From Rhizobium deserti (GTDB taxonomy: Bacteria; Pseudomonadota; Alphaproteobacteria; Rhizobiales; Rhizobiaceae), in NCBI RefSeq assembly GCF_004358025.1, contig NZ_SMTL01000009.1, positions 62,001 through 126,000 on the forward strand: a stretch of DNA of 64,000 nt, in the 5' to 3' direction. The notes under the pieces are model-generated. The model was not told the DNA's origin. It saw nothing but the letters and a program-made list of their open reading frames with translations, and searched no databases. The position numbers and the translations under genes are program-made. Of the stretch, positions 7,800-16,004 are shown in pieces. Each line of letters begins with the position of its first letter. Position 1 is the stretch's first letter.

Positions 7800-8762
7800 A
7801 TGCGGCACATTGGCTTCATCATGGAGAATGGGTTTCAGGTGATGGGGATGGCCGCGTTAAGCGCCTTCGAGTTCGCCAACGAGACCATCGGTAGTGAGGC
7901 GTACCGGCTGACCGTCATGTCCGAAAGCGGCGGTTCAATTCGATCCTCGCTTGGCATCGGTATTGAGACACAGCCGCTCGCGGACTTCCCCGACACGCTG
8001 ATGGTCGTCGGCGAATTGCTTCCGAAGCCTGTGTCTGCGGTGTTGAGGGATTACATCGCTCATGCGGGGCGCGAAAGCCGACGGGTGGCTGGCGTCTGCA
8101 CCGGGGCATTTCTGCTGGCCGAGGCCGGACTTCTGGATGGAAAAAGCGCCACCACCCACTGGGCTCACGCGCGCAGCCTGCAGGAACGGTTCCCCAACAT
8201 CCATGTCAATGACGACCGCATCTTCATCCAGGACGGTTCGATCTGGACGTCGGCAGGCATGAGTTCCGCCATCGATCTGACGCTGGCACTGATCGAAGAC
8301 GACCATGGTGCCGAACTCTCGCGATCCATTGCGCGCAAACTGGTGGTGTATCACAGACGGCCAGGAGGGCAGTCGCAGTTTTCGGCGCTACTGGAGTTGG
8401 AGCCGCGCTCGGACCGGGTGCGCCGTGCGCTTGTCTATGCTAAGGAGCATCTGCGAAATCCGCTGACGGTGGAGGAATTAGCGGAAGCCGCAAGCCTCAG
8501 CCCGCGCCAGTTTAGTCGCCTGTTTCGCGAGGAGACGGGACAATCGCCTGCTAAGGCCGTGGAGCGCCTGCGGCTGGAGGCGGCAAAAGTGATGCTCGAA
8601 GACGGCCGTCATCCCCTCGACATCGTCGCCCGCGATACAGGCTTTGCGGACCGCGATCGTATGCGGCGCGCATTTCTACGCTTTTTCGGCCAGCCGCCGC
8701 AGGGCCTGCGCCGCAGCCTGAAGCTGATAGAGGGCGTCGAAGACCCTGATCTGGTGATTTGA
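7800..8762 (+). CDS. GlxA-family transcriptional regulator (DJ-1/PfpI-like domain + AraC HTH)
   Basis: A 320-residue protein in two parts. Residues 1-170 form a DJ-1/PfpI class-I amidotransferase-like fold, with the elbow cysteine in VAGVCTGAFLLAEAGLLDG and THWAHARSLQERFP downstream. Residues 210-310 form a double AraC helix-turn-helix (LTVEELAEAASLSPRQFSRLFREETGQSP, then the second HTH with DIVARDTGFADRDRMRRAFLRFFGQPP). GlxA-type regulators sense a small molecule with the first domain. Three similar palindromes in this cluster (2739, 7757, 8773), two of them flanking this gene, make it the likely regulator of the SDR-MFS operon, the neighbouring SDR and the hydrolase. Confidence 0.92.
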   Translation: MRHIGFIMENGFQVMGMAALSAFEFANETIGSEAYRLTVMSESGGSIRSSLGIGIETQPLADFPDTLMVVGELLPKPVSAVLRDYIAHAGRESRRVAGVCTGAFLLAEAGLLDGKSATTHWAHARSLQERFPNIHVNDDRIFIQDGSIWTSAGMSSAIDLTLALIEDDHGAELSRSIARKLVVYHRRPGGQSQFSALLELEPRSDRVRRALVYAKEHLRNPLTVEELAEAASLSPRQFSRLFREETGQSPAKAVERLRLEAAKVMLEDGRHPLDIVARDTGFADRDRMRRAFLRFFGQPPQGLRRSLKLIEGVEDPDLVI

Positions 8763-8772
8763 TGCGCGCGTC

Positions 8773-8800
8773 CTGAACTGACGTTTCTATGTCATTAAGA
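8773..8800. promoter_or_regulatory. Palindromic operator, copy 3 of 3 (inverted)
   Basis: TCCTGAACTGACGTTTCTAT followed by GTCATTAAGA. Its reverse complement aligns closely with the copy at 7757. It lies about 70 bases before the hydrolase gene at 8867 and just after the GlxA-type regulator gene. Confidence 0.6.
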
Positions 8801-8866
8801 CGCAATCGACCGGATCTATCTTCTTTCATCAGAAGACCTCACGGCGGGTGATGAAAGGAAAACCTC

Positions 8867-9685
8867 ATGTTCTCTTCCAAATACAATGGCGGAATCGAGA
8901 CCAGCCATGGCCGGCTCGCCATCCGCCTCGACGGACCGCAAGGAGGCATCCCGCTCCTTCTCCTGCAGCGCTTTCGTGGCACCATGGATGATTGGGATCC
9001 GGCTTTCATTGCAGCGATTGCCAAGGATCGCCGCATCATTCGCTTCGACAGCGCCGGCGTTGGACGATCGAACGGCACCGTGCCGGCGACCATCGGCGGG
9101 ATGGCAGCCATCGCTGCCGACGTCGTGGCAGCGCTTCGATTGTCTCAGGTTGATGTCCTCGGCTGGTCGTTGGGTGGAGCGGTTGGCCTGGAGTTTGCAC
9201 TGAACTTCCCGCATCTGGTTCGCCGTCTGATCGTTGCGGGCTCTAGCCCCGGGCCTGTTGCCGACGGTCCGCAGCAGCATCCGCGCGTGCCGCAGGTCAT
9301 GACAAGGAGCGAGAATGACGAAGAGGACTTTCTCTTCCTCTTCTATCCGCCCAGCGACTGCGCCACTGCCTAAGGCCGCGCCTCTCTCGCTCGTATCCGC
9401 TCTCAGCCTGATCGTGGGCCGGCAGCATCACCGCTAGCGCTGATGGCGCAGGTGAAGGCAATTTCCGCCTGGCCTGGCGTGCTGCACCGGGCAAGCGAAT
9501 TGCGGCTGCCGATACTGGTCGCCAATGGCGCGCATGACGTGATGATCCCGGCCTATCGCTCCTATGTGCTCTCGCAGCAGGCACCCAATGCCAAGCTCAT
9601 ACTTTATCCAGATGCCGGTCACGCTTTCCTCTTCCAGGACATTGAGGGCTTTGCCCGCGACCTCGAGCAGTTCCTCGAAGGCTGA
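8867..9685 (+). pseudogene. Alpha/beta hydrolase interrupted by one in-frame stop codon
   Basis: The 273-codon frame is open except for a TAA at 9371-9373. The first part holds GVGRSNGTVP and the nucleophile elbow GWSLGGAVG. After the stop the same frame continues (GRASLARIRSQ...AISAWPGVLHRASELRLPILVANGAHD), then GHAFLFQD with the catalytic histidine. So the acid and histidine of the triad lie beyond the stop, and the truncated 168-residue product cannot be active. AAAGGAAAACCTC precedes the ATG. A single base change would restore the gene, so the inactivation looks recent or could be a sequencing error. A copy of the cluster operator lies upstream. Relatives are about 270 residues long. Confidence 0.85.
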
Positions 9686-9753
9686 TCGGGTCACAACCGG
9701 ATCCTCACCATTTCACCAACCGACCAGCAATGGTCCAATCAAGCAGATTGATC

Positions 9754-10290
9754 ATGTCTACCATTACCGCTCTGTCTGATGACGAAGTCACACCACATGT
9801 TGCGGAGCTCTTTGCCGGAGCGAAGGCATCCATGGGCAAGGTGCCTAACCTCTTCCGTGTTCTCGCGCATGCTCCGGCCGCGCTGGACGTCTATACCGGC
9901 AGCAAGCGCTTCCTGCATGAGGGCGTGCTGAGCCCGCAGGCACAGGAGCAGATTGCCATCGCCATCGCATCGGCAAACGGTTGTGATTACTGCCTCGCTG
10001 CCCATACCGGTTCTGCCCGCGCTGTCGGCGTTTCGGCAGAAGACCGCGCCTCAGCGCAAAATGGCCGCACGTCGGATCCGAAGATCCAAGCTGTCCTCGA
10101 CATAGCACTTGCCGTCAACGCAACCCATGGGCAAGCCTCGGCGCCAGCTCTTGAGACGGCGCGCTCTTATGGATTGTCGGATGCTGAGATCCTGGAGACT
10201 ATAGCGCATGTCGCAATCAATATTCTGACCAACAGCGTCAACAACATCGTCGGAACGACATTGGACTTCCCGAAGGTAGAGCGCGTCTGA
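9754..10290 (+). CDS. Carboxymuconolactone decarboxylase / AhpD-like peroxidase-family protein
   Basis: A 178-residue all-helical protein of the CMD/AhpD family. The redox motif CDYC followed by AAH (ANGCDYCLAAHTGSAR) is present, so alkylhydroperoxidase-type disulfide chemistry is possible. The C-terminal half has ETIAHVAINILTNSVNNIVGTTLDFP, typical of the group annotated as peroxidase-related enzymes. The start at 9754 (MSTITALSDDEV) fits the family; an earlier ATG at 9730 adds eight non-conserved residues, and neither has a strong ribosome site. It follows the broken hydrolase by 68 bases and closes the redox cluster. Confidence 0.87.
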   Translation: MSTITALSDDEVTPHVAELFAGAKASMGKVPNLFRVLAHAPAALDVYTGSKRFLHEGVLSPQAQEQIAIAIASANGCDYCLAAHTGSARAVGVSAEDRASAQNGRTSDPKIQAVLDIALAVNATHGQASAPALETARSYGLSDAEILETIAHVAINILTNSVNNIVGTTLDFPKVERV

Positions 10291-10393
10291 ACGACGGTGG
10301 AGGCGAGGCAGATGGGGCCGGGATAGTGGCCCCCTTTGATCATCGCGGCTGCTGGCAAGTTCTCGTCACACCAGTGGCTGGGATCTTTCTAGT

Positions 10394-10462
10394 TCTAGGA
10401 AATGAATATCTTCTTGCTATGCGAATTAAGGGGTCGACGGTTCGATCCCGTTCAAGGCGTGC
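10394..10462 (+). repeat. tRNA-T-arm-like dispersed repeat, copy A
   Basis: Contains ACGGTTCGATCCCGT, which folds as a T-arm with its TTCGATC loop, followed by TCAAGGCGTGC. The left part (TAGGAAATGAATATCTTC...GCGAATTAA) resembles the same part of copies B (34943) and E (59121). It lies in the roughly 400-base gap 10291-10693, in which no gene was seen. Confidence 0.55.
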
Positions 10463-10720
10463 AAACCGTGAGCTCGCGCGTGGTGACCGAGGTGCCTTTA
10501 AAGCTACGGTGCTTCTGAGGTTGCTATAGCTGGGCAGTCGTTGAAGCCGTGGAAAAGCATTTCGACTAACCACGGCAGTAGCTTACACGACAGAACTAGG
10601 GAAGACCGCTGCTCATAATTAGCTGAACAGCAGTCCGCTTTTCCAGGACAGTTAAAATTTTACCAACTTCCCTAACCCAAGCGTCAGCTCTGCATGGAAT
10701 GGTGCCGGCCGGAGGTCCGG

Positions 10721-13057
10721 ATGATCCGACTCGTGTCTTGTATCACCGAGCAGCACAACTGGCTGCTTTTGCTTGTTGCCGTCTTTGTTTGCGCCGCTGG
10801 CAATCTGGCCGGTGTCTTCATGCTGTCGCGTGCCCGCCAATGCGTCAAGGCGCATCGGAACCTCTGGGTTGCTGTCGCTGGTGTCGTACTTGGAGGAACG
10901 ATCTGGGCAACGCATTTCATTGCCATGCTCTCATACAACGTTCCGGTATCGTATCAGGTGTTGGAAACCGGGCTGTCCATAGTCGTGGCAGTCGTGGTCT
11001 CTTGTCTCGCAACTTTTACCTTCCTTTACGTGCCAGGTCGGCAAGGTACTGTAGCGGCCGGGATCCTCTTAGGGCTGGCCATTGCGACGATGCACGCCAT
11101 CGGCCTGAGCGCCATCGGCAACTCTGCTCTCATCGAAGATGATGCTATGACGGCAGTTGTTGCTTGGATATTGGGTGGCGCATTCTCGGTCAGCGCGATG
11201 CTGCTTCTGGCTGGTCGGATGACCAGCACGAGGCTGGGTTCCGCTGCCCTGCTGATCGTCGCTGCCGTCTGCAGCCACCACCTGGTTTCGATGAGCGGCC
11301 TCAGCGTCGTTCCGTTGTATCCCGACGCAGCCGGTGCCTTAACTTTCCTCGACCGTGTCGGGATTGCGACCGGCGTCTGCATCGTTTCCAGCCTGTTGAT
11401 TACCACCGGAGTTGCGGCACTGTTCTTCGATCGGCACCTGACGGACGTCAAAGGACTGGCAAATGCGACCTTCGAAGCTATCGTACTGACGCGTGCCGGT
11501 CAGATCGTTCACGCCAATGAGCGATTTGCGATGCTGATGGCAAATCCGATCCAGGATCTGAGGTCCCTCAAGTTCTCCGATTTTTTAGTCGAACGGGACG
11601 GGGTTAGAGGCGTTTTGCAGACGCCCGGCGGACCCCTTCCTGTTGAAATCGTCGAAGGTGTCATCGAATACCAGGGCCGCGAGACATCAGTGTATGGTCT
11701 GCGCGATATAAGTGAGCGCCTTGAAACGGATCGGCAACTCCTTCATCTCGCCTCGCATGACCCGTTGACGGGTCTTTTAAACCGACGGGCCTTTAATGGT
11801 TTGGCTGAGAAAGCATTAACAAGAGTAAGGGAGGAAAACTCCTGCTTGGCTCTGCTTACCCTTGATCTCGATTTCTTCAAAGCCGTTAATGACGTGCATG
11901 GGCACGCAGTAGGGGATACCGTTCTGCAGCAGGTCGCTGAGGTTCTGACGTCCTCGTTCATAACGGATGCGATAGTCGGGAGGATCGGCGGGGACGAGTT
12001 CTCGGTGGTGTTGCCCGGACACCAGACATTTGACGCGCAACAAGCTGCGTCAATATTTGTGACGAGGTTCAGGGCGGTATTTGGAGCGCATGACAAGGCC
12101 TCTTCGTTAGGGGTAAGCGTCGGGATCGCGACTTTTCCTGAACATGGGGATGAACTCGAGCAGTTGCAGAACAATGCCGACGCTGCGTTATATCGCGCCA
12201 AGTCTCTCGGCAAGGCCAGAACCTGCGCGTTCGACCGCTTCCTTGACCAGCAGCAGCGGACGCGCCGTCGGCTGGAAGAAGAACTTCGAGGCGCCGTGGA
12301 GGCAGGGGAACTGTTTTTACTCTATCAGCCCATTGTCGAACCTGTCTCTGGAAACCCGCTCGGTTACGAGGCACTCTTGCGCTGGCGCCATCCCACTTAC
12401 GGGACCCTTTCTCCAGTTGTCTTCATCGAGGCGGCCGAGGAAAGCGGCAGCATCGTCGAGATCGGAAGATGGGTCCTTGAAGAGGCCTGCCGGCACGCAG
12501 CCTCCTGGGACCACCCTTTGTTCGTCGCAGTCAATGTCTCAGCACGCCAATTGAGTGGTGCTGATCTGGTCGATCATGTGACCACGGCCCTGAAGACGAG
12601 CGGCCTTCCGGCTGATAGACTAGAGCTGGAGGTCACGGAAACATCCTTGCTGGCGGATCGCACTGACATTGCCCGTTGCCTGGAGGCCCTTACACGAATT
12701 GGAGCCAAACTGGTCATGGACGACTATGGCAGCGGCTATTCCTCCATCTCCAACCTCCGGCGTTATCCATTCACGAAAATGAAGATCGACAGAGGCTACG
12801 TAGCCACACTTGAAGACGATCCTGTTGCCGAGGTAGTCATAGACTCCGCTCTAGCGCTTGGGAAAAGCCTCGGGATAACAGTGGTCATCAAGGGGATAGA
12901 GACGGAAAATCAGCGCTCGCGCCTGACGGAGAAGGCACCTGACCAAATGCAGGGCTTCCTCTTCGGCACGCCAGTGGCAATGGGCCGCCAGACGTCGAGT
13001 TCGCAGGCAGGGCGACGAGACCCCGAGGTGCCGCGGCCGGTCTTAACGCTTCGTTAA
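10721..13057 (+). CDS. MHYT-sensor diguanylate cyclase/phosphodiesterase (MHYT-GGDEF-EAL)
   Basis: A 778-residue c-di-GMP enzyme. Residues 1-245 form a seven-helix MHYT-type membrane sensor, with histidines in ATHFIAML, TMHAIGL and CSHHLVSMSG. A short PAS-like segment follows. The GGDEF domain has an intact RIGGDEF, DLDFFKAVND and SVGIATFP, so cyclase activity is plausible. The EAL domain keeps YEALLRW, VNVSARQL, EVTET, DDYGSGYSS and KMKID. However, the loop normally reading EGVET reads IKGIETEN: the first glutamate, a metal/active-site residue in this family, is a lysine. The ATG at 10721 has GGAGG five bases upstream. The 5' 380 bases are duplicated at 52604-52979. Confidence 0.92.
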   Translation: MIRLVSCITEQHNWLLLLVAVFVCAAGNLAGVFMLSRARQCVKAHRNLWVAVAGVVLGGTIWATHFIAMLSYNVPVSYQVLETGLSIVVAVVVSCLATFTFLYVPGRQGTVAAGILLGLAIATMHAIGLSAIGNSALIEDDAMTAVVAWILGGAFSVSAMLLLAGRMTSTRLGSAALLIVAAVCSHHLVSMSGLSVVPLYPDAAGALTFLDRVGIATGVCIVSSLLITTGVAALFFDRHLTDVKGLANATFEAIVLTRAGQIVHANERFAMLMANPIQDLRSLKFSDFLVERDGVRGVLQTPGGPLPVEIVEGVIEYQGRETSVYGLRDISERLETDRQLLHLASHDPLTGLLNRRAFNGLAEKALTRVREENSCLALLTLDLDFFKAVNDVHGHAVGDTVLQQVAEVLTSSFITDAIVGRIGGDEFSVVLPGHQTFDAQQAASIFVTRFRAVFGAHDKASSLGVSVGIATFPEHGDELEQLQNNADAALYRAKSLGKARTCAFDRFLDQQQRTRRRLEEELRGAVEAGELFLLYQPIVEPVSGNPLGYEALLRWRHPTYGTLSPVVFIEAAEESGSIVEIGRWVLEEACRHAASWDHPLFVAVNVSARQLSGADLVDHVTTALKTSGLPADRLELEVTETSLLADRTDIARCLEALTRIGAKLVMDDYGSGYSSISNLRRYPFTKMKIDRGYVATLEDDPVAEVVIDSALALGKSLGITVVIKGIETENQRSRLTEKAPDQMQGFLFGTPVAMGRQTSSSQAGRRDPEVPRPVLTLR

Positions 13058-13083
13058 CCATGATCGGGCAGACTGGGTAATAT
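13054..13083 (+). promoter_or_regulatory. Candidate sigma-70-type promoter for the small RNA
   Basis: TTAACC (13054-13059) and TAATAT (13078-13083) separated by 18 bases, overlapping the last codon of the GGDEF-EAL gene. Transcription would start near 13089, just before the CTCCTCCC motif of the candidate small RNA. Confidence 0.4.
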
Positions 13084-13086
13084 TGA

Positions 13087-13154
13087 CGCGGTCTCCTCCC
13101 TACGCTGTCGATGGCAAACCTTGGGCCGTGAGACATTGTCTCCGGCCCTTTTTT
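13087..13154 (+). ncRNA. Candidate small RNA with an anti-Shine-Dalgarno motif and intrinsic terminator
   Basis: A short transcript is suggested by three linked elements. The first is the promoter-like pair ending at 13083. The second is CTCCTCCC at 13093-13100, complementary to Shine-Dalgarno sequences. The third is a strong terminator hairpin at 13123-13148 (GGGCCG outer stem, GAGAC/GTCTC inner stem) followed by six Ts. Rhizobial alpha-r14 or 'cuckoo' small RNAs carry exposed CUCCUCCC loops and repress translation. This candidate is shorter than known members. It could also be only the terminator of the GGDEF-EAL gene, with a chance motif. Confidence 0.5.
13123..13154 (+). terminator. Rho-independent terminator
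   Basis: GGGCCG...CGGCCC stem with a second inner GAGAC/GTCTC pairing, followed by TTTTTT. It ends either the MHYT-GGDEF-EAL transcript or the candidate small RNA. Confidence 0.85.
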
Positions 13155-13418
13155 CTGTTGCTCCTTCCCGGCGGTACACGCTCTGCGGCCTATCTGCTGC
13201 ACCTCTCGCGCCAGGCTTTGGTATCTCGGCATGCGGGGCATGACTGGTCCGAGAAGCACGTTGGGTAGTGCTGCTTGATTCATCGGCTCACACATGAACC
13301 ATAAATGACGTGCCATTTGGTTTGGCATCTCTAAAAGGCGTATGTGCGAATGCATCCCGGCCGTGCCACTTCCTGACTCATCCGCCTTTGTCAGGAGTGG
13401 CTGAAGGGATCCGACCTC

Positions 13419-13874
13419 TCAAGGCTGGGGAATAGACCCGTCCGGCATGCGCTGACCGCGCGCTTTCATTTCGGCCTTGGTTTTATGGAACTCGACGCAA
13501 GCTTCGAATTTTGGGTTTGTCTCGCAATACGCCTCTAACCGCTGGACGTTTGCCGCCATCATGCCGGGGACGTACCGCTGGAAATCTTGCATACGTCGCG
13601 TGGTTTCCGCAGTGACCGCCATTTGGGTCATGCCGGTTGGGTCCAGTCCTCCGAAGGTGTTTGCGGCCAGGATTGCCGGCGCCATGTCGCTTGCACGCTG
13701 TGCCGATTTCATCGCTTTGGCCTTCTCGGCATCCGTCAGCGGTCTGGCAGTCACCAGCCCATCTTTGGTGGTGCCATTATAGCCAATCGGCATTTCAGGC
13801 GGTGCGCTCTGGCAGCCGACGAACACAGAGGCGAAAAACGGCAGGAAGAGTATGTGTCGAGACAAGGGCTTCAC
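13419..13874 (-). CDS. Small lipoprotein, function unknown
   Basis: With the GTG start at 13874 the 151-residue product has a lipoprotein signal: KPLSRHILFLPFFASVF followed by VGC, so the cysteine near residue 20 would be lipidated and the protein exported to the periplasmic face of a membrane. The mature part is alanine- and methionine-rich, with an ARPLTDAEKAKAMKSAQRASD helix and two cysteines near the C-terminus (YCETNPKFEACVEFHK) that could form a disulfide. A longer frame to 13991 would bury the signal peptide and is rejected. It stands alone between a terminator and the DeoR gene. No family is recognised. Confidence 0.7.
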   Translation of the reverse strand: MKPLSRHILFLPFFASVFVGCQSAPPEMPIGYNGTTKDGLVTARPLTDAEKAKAMKSAQRASDMAPAILAANTFGGLDPTGMTQMAVTAETTRRMQDFQRYVPGMMAANVQRLEAYCETNPKFEACVEFHKTKAEMKARGQRMPDGSIPQP

Positions 13875-13959
13875 TCTTTCGAAGTCGATGCATAAGTTCG
13901 CTTTGGTCGGACAAGTCCCGGGCGCGGTAGGGTTTGCGCCGACATTCTGATCGGTCTGT

Positions 13960-14721
13960 TCAAGCGTGGGCGCGTGTGATGGAGATCCCACGCGTTTGGT
14001 ACGGTTTCAGGAGATCATTCGAGCAGCTCTTCTCAACGATCAGTCCGTCGATTTCATCGACACCGACGATGTCGTAAGCAGAGACCGCGCCGAGTTTCTC
14101 CTTGGACGCAAGAACAATCGTTTCCGCCGACTGACGACTAATGGCGCGCTTGATCGCCGCTTCTTCTCTGTCGCCTGTCGTAAGGCCGTAGTCGGGATGG
14201 ACGCCGGTCACACCCATGAAGAAGATGTCGGCGCGGATGTGGGAGATACCCTCGCTCGCCGCGGCCCCCACTGCCACGTTGGAGTGCTTGTAGATGCGGC
14301 CACCGATCAGCTCGATTTCGATGTTCGGGTGCTCAAGAAGTGCAACCGCAATATCGGGGCTATGCGTGACGACGGTCGCATGGAGTTGCATGGAAATAGC
14401 GCGAGCCACCGCAACAGTGCTTGTCCCACCATCCAAGAATATGACCTGACCATTTCTGGCCATCGCCGCCGCCGCCTTTGCGATGGCCGTCTTGTCCTCG
14501 GCGGAAATTTTTCTTCGGCTTGGTAGGTCAGCGAGCGCTTTGGATGCCGGTAGCGCGCCGCCGTGCACTCGCTGAAGCAGGCCTTCACCTGCGAGCTCGC
14601 GAAGATCTCGTCGTATAGTGTCTTCCGACAGGCCCAGCTGCTGGCTTAGATCCTTTGCGACAATCCGCTGCTCTTTCTGAAGCCTGTCGAGAATGAGAGC
14701 CTTCCGTTCCATCGTAAGCAT
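13960..14721 (-). CDS. DeoR-family transcriptional regulator
   Basis: A 253-residue repressor of sugar or sugar-phosphate metabolism. The N-terminal DeoR helix-turn-helix is clear (RIVAKDLSQQLGLSEDTIRRDLRELAGEGLLQRVHGGAL), followed by the DeoRC effector domain with FLDGGTSTVAVARAI, VTHSP, ELIGGRI, FFMGVTGVHPDYGLTTGDREEAAIKRAI and VLASKEKLG. AGGAGA lies nine bases before the ATG at 14721; the much longer open frame to 15393 is an artefact running through the opposite NudK-like gene. It is divergent from that gene, and the region between holds a good operator (14744-14785). It very probably controls itself and the NudK-acetyltransferase operon. Confidence 0.92.
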   Translation of the reverse strand: MLTMERKALILDRLQKEQRIVAKDLSQQLGLSEDTIRRDLRELAGEGLLQRVHGGALPASKALADLPSRRKISAEDKTAIAKAAAAMARNGQVIFLDGGTSTVAVARAISMQLHATVVTHSPDIAVALLEHPNIEIELIGGRIYKHSNVAVGAAASEGISHIRADIFFMGVTGVHPDYGLTTGDREEAAIKRAISRQSAETIVLASKEKLGAVSAYDIVGVDEIDGLIVEKSCSNDLLKPYQTRGISITRAHA

Positions 14722-14743
14722 CGCCACAATTCTCCTGATGATG

Positions 14744-14785
14744 CTGCATATTGCACGAAAACGAATGTTGTGCAATATCGTGCAG
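14744..14785. promoter_or_regulatory. DeoR operator in the divergent promoter region
   Basis: ATATTGCAC (14748-14756) and its exact complement GTGCAATAT (14770-14778) are 22 bases apart centre to centre, two helical turns. They are flanked by CTGCA (14744) and TGCAG (14781). This is the layout of a dimeric repressor site between deoR-like and nudK-like genes. Confidence 0.7.
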
Positions 14786-14805
14786 TAACTTGAAAGGAGA
14801 TTGGC

Positions 14806-15405
14806 ATGGCAGTTGCTCACAAGGTGAGGGTCGAGAATGTGACGACCCTTTCGGACGACTGGTACGTTTTGAAGAAGACGACATTCAGCTATCAGAGGAG
14901 CGATGGCACATGGCAGCGACAGAGCCGCGAGACCTATGACCGTGGCAATGGTGCTACTATCCTGCTTTACGACTGGAGGCGCAGGACAGTCCTGCTTACC
15001 CGGCAATTTCGCTACCCGGCCTTTGTCAACGGCCATGACGACCTCCTGATCGAGACGCCGGCTGGCCTGCTCGACGATGCGAGCCCCGAGGATCGGATCC
15101 GCGCGGAGGTCGAGGAGGAGACTGGATACCGGGTGTCTGATGTGCGGCAGGTGTTCGATGCCTTCATGAGCCCTGGATCCGTCACCGAACGGCTCCACTT
15201 CTTTGTGGGATCCTATTCCGCCGTCGATCAGGTGTCTGAAGGAGGTGGTAACGCCGAAGAGGGGGAAGATATCGAGCGGCTGGAGCCGTCGATTGAGGAG
15301 GCCCTTGAGATGATTTCTGACGGCCGCATCCGCGACGGAAAGACGATCATGCTGCTGCAATACGCAGCGCTGCACCTCTTCAAGGATAACCAATGTTCAG
15401 CTTGA
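14806..15405 (+). CDS. nudK: NudK-like Nudix hydrolase (GDP-mannose / nucleotide-sugar pyrophosphatase)
   Basis: A 199-residue cytoplasmic Nudix enzyme. It follows the NudK pattern closely: LLTRQFRYPAF, then IETPAGLLDD...EVEEETGYRV (the Nudix box), then FMSPGSVTERLHFFVG, then GEDIERLEP and GRIRDGKT. E. coli NudK splits GDP-mannose into GMP and mannose-1-phosphate. The first Nudix-box positions deviate from the general consensus in the way NudK itself does. AAAGGAG precedes the ATG. It is the first gene of an operon with three acetyltransferase genes (overlap of 13 bases with the next) and is divergent from a DeoR regulator, so expression probably responds to a sugar phosphate. Confidence 0.88.
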   Translation: MAVAHKVRVENVTTLSDDWYVLKKTTFSYQRSDGTWQRQSRETYDRGNGATILLYDWRRRTVLLTRQFRYPAFVNGHDDLLIETPAGLLDDASPEDRIRAEVEEETGYRVSDVRQVFDAFMSPGSVTERLHFFVGSYSAVDQVSEGGGNAEEGEDIERLEPSIEEALEMISDGRIRDGKTIMLLQYAALHLFKDNQCSA

Positions 15406-15854
15406 GACCGGCAACGGACAAGGATGTGCCACGCAACCTCGAGATCTGGCGCAGCGCTGTGCTGGCAACGCACGACTTCCTGTCGGAGGAAGACTTCCGG
15501 GAGATCAGCGTACTGGTTGAGACGTCATATCTACCGACGGCGCCTCTGGTGGTGGCGGTTGATGACGAAGACGTGCCGCACGGATTCATAGGCACGACAG
15601 ACAACAATGTCGACGCGCTGTTCGTTCATGCCGAGAGCAGAGGGATGGGCGTCGGCCGCCTTCTCCTGGAGAGCTTCTTCGCCGATAGAGATCTGGTGAC
15701 GGTTGACGTGAACGAGCAGAACTGCTCCGGCAGGATGTTTTATAAGAAGATGGGTTTTCAGGTAACCGGCCGTTCGGATATCGACGATGCAGGTCGTCCG
15801 TACCCGCTCCTGCATATGCGCTGGAGGCGGCCATCACGGTTTTCTCCGGCCTGA
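15393..15854 (+). CDS. GNAT acetyltransferase (YjaB-like)
   Basis: A 153-residue GNAT-fold acetyltransferase. The acetyl-CoA loop is visible as VHAESRGMGVGRLLLES (R/Q-x-x-G-x-G/A), and the C-terminal part has DVNEQNCSGRMFYKKMGFQVTGR, typical of the YjaB branch. It overlaps the 3' end of the NudK-like gene by 13 bases, so translation is probably coupled. The acyl acceptor is unknown. Three consecutive acetyltransferase genes in one operon under a sugar-type repressor suggest modification or detoxification of small metabolites, but that is inference. Confidence 0.88.
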   Translation: MFSLRPATDKDVPRNLEIWRSAVLATHDFLSEEDFREISVLVETSYLPTAPLVVAVDDEDVPHGFIGTTDNNVDALFVHAESRGMGVGRLLLESFFADRDLVTVDVNEQNCSGRMFYKKMGFQVTGRSDIDDAGRPYPLLHMRWRRPSRFSPA

Positions 15855-16004
15855 TGTGTTCGGCTGGCACTGGGGATTGACCCGTCGGCACAGCATATTT
15901 ATCGAGAACTCTCGGAGAAGCGGTTCCGGTTCTCAGTGCCAATCAACAGGATGGGAGGCTCGCCCAATGGACTTGATGCTCCCGCTTCCGATGAACGCGA
16001 CGGG

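Noticed and set aside
14722-15393. N-terminal extension of the DeoR frame
   Set aside because: It runs antisense through the NudK-like gene; the DeoR HTH starts right after the ATG at 14721.
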